Below the pieces are notes generated by a model. That model was not told the DNA's origin and searched no databases. It worked only from the letters and a program-made list of their open reading frames with translations. A DNA stretch of 64,000 bases, from NCBI GenBank assembly GCA_030062745.1, contig CP099839.1:7053115-7117114 (forward strand), written 5' to 3'. Positions 59,790-64,000 of the stretch are shown one piece after another (the stretch's first letter is position 1; every line of letters starts with the position of its first letter). A program made the position numbers and the translations under genes. Source of the DNA: Capitulum mitella (lineage: Eukaryota; Arthropoda; Thecostraca; Pollicipedomorpha; Pollicipedidae).

Positions 59790-60180
59790 CCCATTGAAGA
59801 CAGCGATTCCGAAAACAAAGCTGGCCGGGCGGGCGGGCAGCACCCCAGCCAGTCTTACCTGCGGCGGCGCCGGGACGGCATGCGGCGCGCTGCGCAAAGC
59901 GAAGCCGCAGATCGGCGCGATATCTGGCGGCGCCAAAAGTGTGCGAAACGCGGGCCATAGCGGGCGCGGTGCAGTGTTGCGGCCTCGTCTGCCGGAGAGG
60001 GCCGCGGGGGGAGGAGTCTGCCACCGCCGACGGTCTGTATTGGCTCGCCGAGCGCGGCGGCCGGCACCGCCATTGGCCCGGCTCCGTTCCGGGCATTGTT
60101 GCCGCTGTCATCGCCGCGTCGACGCTGCCGTTGAGATGCGGCGGCTCGACTTTGGGAAAGCTGGGATAAAAATGTGCGCG
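59790..60180. promoter_or_regulatory. CpG island 11 with CCAAT and TATA-like elements
   Basis: A compact CpG-dense block. Two inverted CCAAT boxes (ATTGGCT at 60,039-60,045 and ATTGGCC at 60,072-60,078) lie 33 bp apart, and a TATA-like GATAAAAAT is at 60,165-60,173. On the plus strand the TATA-like site follows the CCAAT boxes at a plausible distance, placing a start near 60,195. On the minus strand the CCAAT boxes are in their usual orientation. Direction is therefore ambiguous, possibly bidirectional. No exon was recognised on either side. Confidence 0.5.
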
Positions 60181-60759
60181 CAAATTCGGCATCGAAGATG
60201 CGTGTGCTCAAAGCCTGTCGTCTCTGTCGGGTGCATCCGGAATGCGACGTCTGGTGAATGATTTATTAGATATGAAATGCATTTGGACAGTGTGGGTCTT
60301 TTGGAAAACCACAAAATGCTGTACTCTGCGATGTGTTGCGTAAGACGTGTTTATCACTTGCTTTCCGTCCACGGTTATGAGTGTATGTCGAACTGTTTGA
60401 TTATTTCTTTGATACATATTTTTGAGCTCACGGATATAAAACAGTACTGGCTGTCGCGGATCTACATTTATATGCCTGGACAGCGAAGCACCACTAAAAT
60501 AGGTTAGGAGATAGTGTTTTATTGATCAGGCTTAGCACATAAGACCTTGATCATGGCGGAGGAACACGGCATCCAAATAATCCCACATTTCTTTAATCAT
60601 CCGTGATCAAAGAGGTGAGGTGGAGCTGCGGTATCGCAGGCCGGCGATCCTCTGAATACGGCTCTGCTTGCATAGATACGTCACCAGTATCGGACTGGAG
60701 CTGGAGGACTAAACTATATCACTTTCTACTTGCATGTTTGGGCCGGAGGTACGCATATG
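60181..60759. other. No supported feature
   Basis: Would hold the first exon of any plus-strand transcript from island 11. Only short frames are present. TTGATCA/TGATCA blocks recur at 60,522, 60,549 and 60,604. Confidence 0.4.
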
Positions 60760-61020
60760 TGCCCAGTGATCGGCTGGGATCAGTTGGGAACAGAACTGAT
60801 CTCGTCCGTGGCAACAAACTCGAAGTTGCCCCGGAGCTCGCTGTTTGGGCCGCGAGCGAATCAGCTGACGATTGTCCCGCGCCGACGACCGCAAGGTCGT
60901 GTCGTGTCTCTCGCGGCACGCTAATTTTTTCAGCAAAGATCCTGGAACTGCGCGATCGGGTGCAGGGGTCGGAATCTATGTGACGAGCTCTGCTTAGCAC
61001 GGGCGCCGATCTCTAACATC
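60760..61020 (+). mobile_element. tRNA-derived SINE, copy 3
   Basis: The head (GGATCAGTTGGGAACAGAAC, then TGATCTCGTCCGTGGCAACA and a decayed B box, AACTCGAAG) matches the order seen in copies 1 and 2. The tail shares GCGGCACG, a T-rich run and CTGCTTAGCACGGGC with copy 1. Both promoter boxes are degraded, so transcription by polymerase III is unlikely. Confidence 0.55.
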
Positions 61021-61683
61021 GCCCCTGCAATCCGTTCAGACTGAATTACAAAGAAAAGGAAAACAGCAATATAATAGAATGGTTTGTTACATATAGCATA
61101 CCCTTATTTAACATCTGTTCCCGCAAAGGCTGAAGGGGATGAAAGCCTGACTAAAACGGCAAGGAAAAGGTGCACATGGCAACTGGCCGGATATTTCCGA
61201 AAATTATTGAGGGGACGGTCCGCATAGGGTTTCAGACCGTTTCTTTCCAGTCACTGCCATAGGCCTAATGTTAAAATCCCTTAACACTGGGGTCAGACCC
61301 CGCCCCCTCCCTATTCCCCGGGATCGCCAGCCATGAAATGCTCAGTAACCAGACAGACAACTGAGATTAGATAACGTTTTGACATTGCCACCAAAAAATG
61401 CTAGATATGGTACAATACTTGTCTGGTAACAATATTCTGGATTTTTGACCAAATCAAGGCATTTGTACACTTTATGCACTAGGTTCAAAACGGCCCCTTA
61501 AACTTTTGTGCCATGCACGATAGATACCAAGAGCGGAAACCGTTTCTTATAGCTGAAAATGGCAGTCATTTTCTGGTTCGCCCTTCCTAAACAGTCTTTC
61601 AGTGATGTCAAAACAGGTCATGTCGGGCCTATCGCCGGAATGTGCGTTTGTGTCAAAACTATCTTCTCAACAAACTTGTGAGT
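61021..61683. other. No supported gene
   Basis: CCCTTAACACTGGGGTCAG at about 61,278 followed by CCCCGCCCCC resembles the G/C-rich ends of element families A and B and may be another terminus. Nothing else is visible. Confidence 0.35.
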
Positions 61684-62310
61684 GATTCACGAAATTGGGA
61701 ATCGATTCGATACTGATTCACGGCCAAAGAAGGCGATTTTGATTCTGATTCTCATGGAAAAACAGAGCATAGGTTCGATTCTTATTCGGAGACCATTTTT
61801 AACTGCAGGGAATCGGTTTGATTCCCGTGATTCACATTTCATTTATATGCGAGAGCACAAAACTGTGGTTGTTTTTTTATTCATAAATTCAACATCCAAG
61901 TCCTGGGTCTTGCGTCATCCTAAGGCCTGCCGTGGATTGAAGCATGGCCTTAGGCAACGATGATAGGTCGTTATTCTGCATTATATTTTTATACATGAGA
62001 ATAAACCACTGTGAGCAAATGCAGTTTGCACACAGTGTCCAGATGTAAAAAATCGTATGATGCATACATTTTGGTGTCGAGGATCAAGAGGTCAAGGGTG
62101 GGGATAAAAATGTTCATTGGCGATCACCAGCCACAAATAAAAACCCGTACATTTATTTGAAGCAAGAACTTGATGTAACTATTCAGGCCATGCCGATTCT
62201 GATTGTGATTCATTGTTGTCAAATGGGCAATAAATTCTGATTCTGATCCTCGGAAAGAATATAAGAATCAGAATGAATTCCAGATGGATTCCGAATCGTT
62301 TGCAAATCTG
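61684..62310. mobile_element. Possible hAT-like non-autonomous element
   Basis: Both flanks are built from GATTCNGATTC/GAATCGATTCG blocks: GGGAATCGATTCGATACTGATTC near 61,698 on the left, and GATTCTGATTCTGATCC with GAATCAGAATGAATTCC near 62,195-62,275 on the right. Similar motifs occur in inverse orientation at the right end (complement AAACGATTCGGAATCC). GATTC-rich subterminal repeats are known in hAT elements. The 8-bp target duplication and transposase are not visible. Confidence 0.3.
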
Positions 62311-62778
62311 CTTTGTTGCCAAATATCCGTATGAAACTGTGTGCACCTTATTTGCATCCCACGGATAGATATGATACAAATACTAGTCGTACAAAAAGAC
62401 AGCAGAGGTGTCCTCAGAAAGTCAAATGAATCAAAACATCATGTCAAAAATCAAAACATGGACGTGTCATCGGACCTTGCCGGCATATTTCAGCCACCAG
62501 TTTTACACGGGAAAAAAGGGGTTCAGCGAATATATTTGATTACTGTCATACCATTGTTGTATATTTTCAACTTAAGCATGCTATGGTGTTATACTTCAGT
62601 GCATTTTAATTTATTGTTTTAAGCCATATAAAACACCGTCACTATTTATGGGTTTCCGAAGCATTTTTAAAGTGTTTGCGCCGCTTTTGATAGTTCTGCC
62701 TTTTCAATGCAGGTTAGCCAAGAAACCAGCTAAATAGGATATAAGTAGTATGTAAAAATTTCCATAATGCTAATATAT
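62311..62778. other. No supported feature
   Basis: AT-rich. A 93-codon plus frame at 62,341-62,622 is unrecognised. Confidence 0.4.
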
Positions 62779-62833
62779 ACGGGAGGTAGCATAATGCTTA
62801 TGCTACCTCCCGTAGCAACGGGAGGTAGCATAA
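62779..62833. repeat. Perfect 16-bp-arm hairpin plus a third copy of the arm
   Basis: ACGGGAGGTAGCATAA at 62,779-62,794 is perfectly complementary to 62,798-62,813 across a 3-nt loop. After 4 nt the same 16-mer recurs at 62,818-62,833. All three copies are identical. A chance origin is very unlikely. Confidence 0.9.
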
Positions 62834-63244
62834 GCCCAGTGAGGAAAAACGTCTTTGGCTCCCCATTTTCCAGATACCGTCCTTGGGACTAGTGTTGCCC
62901 ATATCATCACCGCCCACATAAAAAACTGTCTTTTGGGGCAGGGAAGTTCCTAAATACGTCCATGGTTCCACTGGCGCAGATGATAGTCAAAATTTCCGGA
63001 TGCCATATTTCCAGTGCACCCAAAATATGCTTCGTCACCCATTATAATCTTAAGAAAATTCGTAACCTTCGAAAATCCATGCACCATGTTGCGAAGGTCG
63101 ATCTCTTGTCTGATTTCCTGACTTATTGTCAGTCATGTTACTCATGTCATTCATGAAGGTGCTTCAAGCTTTTTTTGCTCGTTGACAGCGTTGTTCAGTA
63201 TTTGCTGAACACCGATGCGTCAAACCCGGTCTTTTTCTTGGTGA
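62834..63244. other. No supported feature
   Basis: TCATGTTACTCATGTCATTCATG at 63,133 is a small local repeat. Nothing else. Confidence 0.4.
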
Positions 63245-63520
63245 CCAGGGAAAATTGCATCCGTTCACAGCACATAAGAACATGACAGCAGGCGTTTGTA
63301 AGAAGTGGCATGATCTTGGAACGCAACATCATGTGGAGTTTTCAACGATCGCTATGGTGCAAAAAATGACAGCGGTCTACCCAATGATGTCCTTCGGCAG
63401 GGACTTCATTGCAGACACTGAAGAAAGACATGGCACGTAATTCGAATGCAACTTGGGTACCAAGAATAGCTCATAGAAAGACCTTTTATTCAATATCATA
63501 ACACCGTAGTCATCATTTAA
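63245..63520 (+). mobile_element. Dispersed coding-derived repeat, copy 2
   Basis: Aligns with 7,215-7,437. The frame open from 63,255 to 63,440 holds CKKW (C codon 63,297), GTQ, FS and VQK at the same spacing as copy 1. An extra stretch of roughly 100 bp (63,370-63,470) is absent from copy 1. After it both copies share CATNGAAAGACCTTTNATT and a TCATCAT-type end. The protein family is unknown to me. Confidence 0.5.
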
Positions 63521-64000
63521 GTTGAGTGCCGTTAATTGACATGAAACCCGTGGGTTTCGACTGCATGAGACATAAGTTTTTGCTCACCAGTTATGCCCAC
63601 AAATGTAAAAAGATCGGATGCCCAGAACCCATATTAGGTCGTTCTTTTTCATGAAGCGACATAAAACTGATCATCACTTTTGCAATTATGAGGGCGTCTG
63701 CCACCGCAATCTTCCCCGACCGTTTCTGCCTTCCCCCACTTCAAGAAGCACTGTCATACGAAAACTCACTTCTACGAGATCTGATCATTATCATGCGTCA
63801 CTTGAACCCGGAAAAATACCCCAAAAACGTATGTCGCCTGCTCAAGGGTCTGCAAAGTGACAGGGTAGGATATTTTGCTGTTCAGGGACATCTTGAGAAC
63901 GCTTCAGAAGCTCCAGTTTTCATGGGCCTAGGAAAAGATTATCATTGTGACACTGCAATATTTTGACTTAAGGCAACACCAAGAAACAAATTCTTCTTGA
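63521..64000. other. Unassigned sequence running to the window edge
   Basis: A 92-codon plus frame at 63,688-63,966 ends in GLGKDYHCDTAIF and has protein-like composition. It lies shortly downstream of the coding-derived repeat and may be another part of the same decayed protein. I cannot name it. Confidence 0.25.

Noticed and set aside
62779-62800. let-7-like GAGGTAG in a hairpin
   Set aside because: Only the seed string matches. The 3-nt loop and 16-bp stem are too short for a microRNA precursor.

Overview
The window reads as non-coding DNA from a large animal genome, probably an invertebrate and tentatively an arthropod. There are no densely packed genes, operons or long conserved reading frames. 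The longest open frame (321 codons at 45,673-46,638) runs through a purine repeat, a CpG island and the start of a transposon, so it is a composition artefact. The arthropod suggestion rests on one short interstitial (TAACC)4 tract, the complement of the arthropod telomere unit TTAGG, and is weak. I recognise no intact protein-coding gene, tRNA, rRNA or conserved microRNA.

Two kinds of sequence alternate. AT-leaning sequence is interrupted by about eleven sharply bounded GC- and CpG-rich islands, near 9.6-10.0, 14.4-15.0, 17.2-18.5, 22.1-22.8, 32.1-32.7, 34.2-34.8, 37.7-38.6, 39.3-41.0, 43.7-44.7, 45.8-46.2 and 59.8-60.2 kb. Several carry promoter-type elements: a GC box, CCAAT box and CRE within 80 bp at 14.6 kb; a CRE beside a GAGA tract at 45.6-45.9 kb; two inverted CCAAT boxes and a TATA-like site at 60.0-60.2 kb. 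Some contain young-looking minisatellites, notably three almost identical 60-bp units at 44.07-44.25 kb. So many islands with no visible exons suggests a regulatory landscape around one or more developmental genes, with exons outside the window or too short to recognise. That is inference.

The rest is mostly repeats. A tRNA-derived SINE family has three copies (0.6, 49.6 and 60.8 kb). A 1.2-kb element with related termini and nuclear-receptor-like AGGTCA half-sites has an inverted pair of copies (24.9 and 46.4 kb) and a related end fragment (56.9 kb). A second 1.2-kb family lies as a direct pair (50.5 and 53.8 kb). A third family is present as two diverged copies that still share a coding pattern (7.2 and 63.2 kb). 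A possible hAT-like element lies at 61.7-62.3 kb.

Notable structures are a 120-bp-arm hairpin at 2.7-2.96 kb, a 168-bp tandem duplication with a fully conserved 30-bp core at 11.1-11.4 kb, degenerate minisatellites at 28.9, 48.2 and 56.0 kb, and a perfect 16-bp-arm palindrome plus a third copy of the arm at 62.8 kb. The 56-kb minisatellite reverses orientation around the telomere-like tract. A decayed, unidentified coding relic with in-frame stops and a frameshift lies on the minus strand at 57.8-58.8 kb. All similarity judgements were made by eye; no database search was possible.
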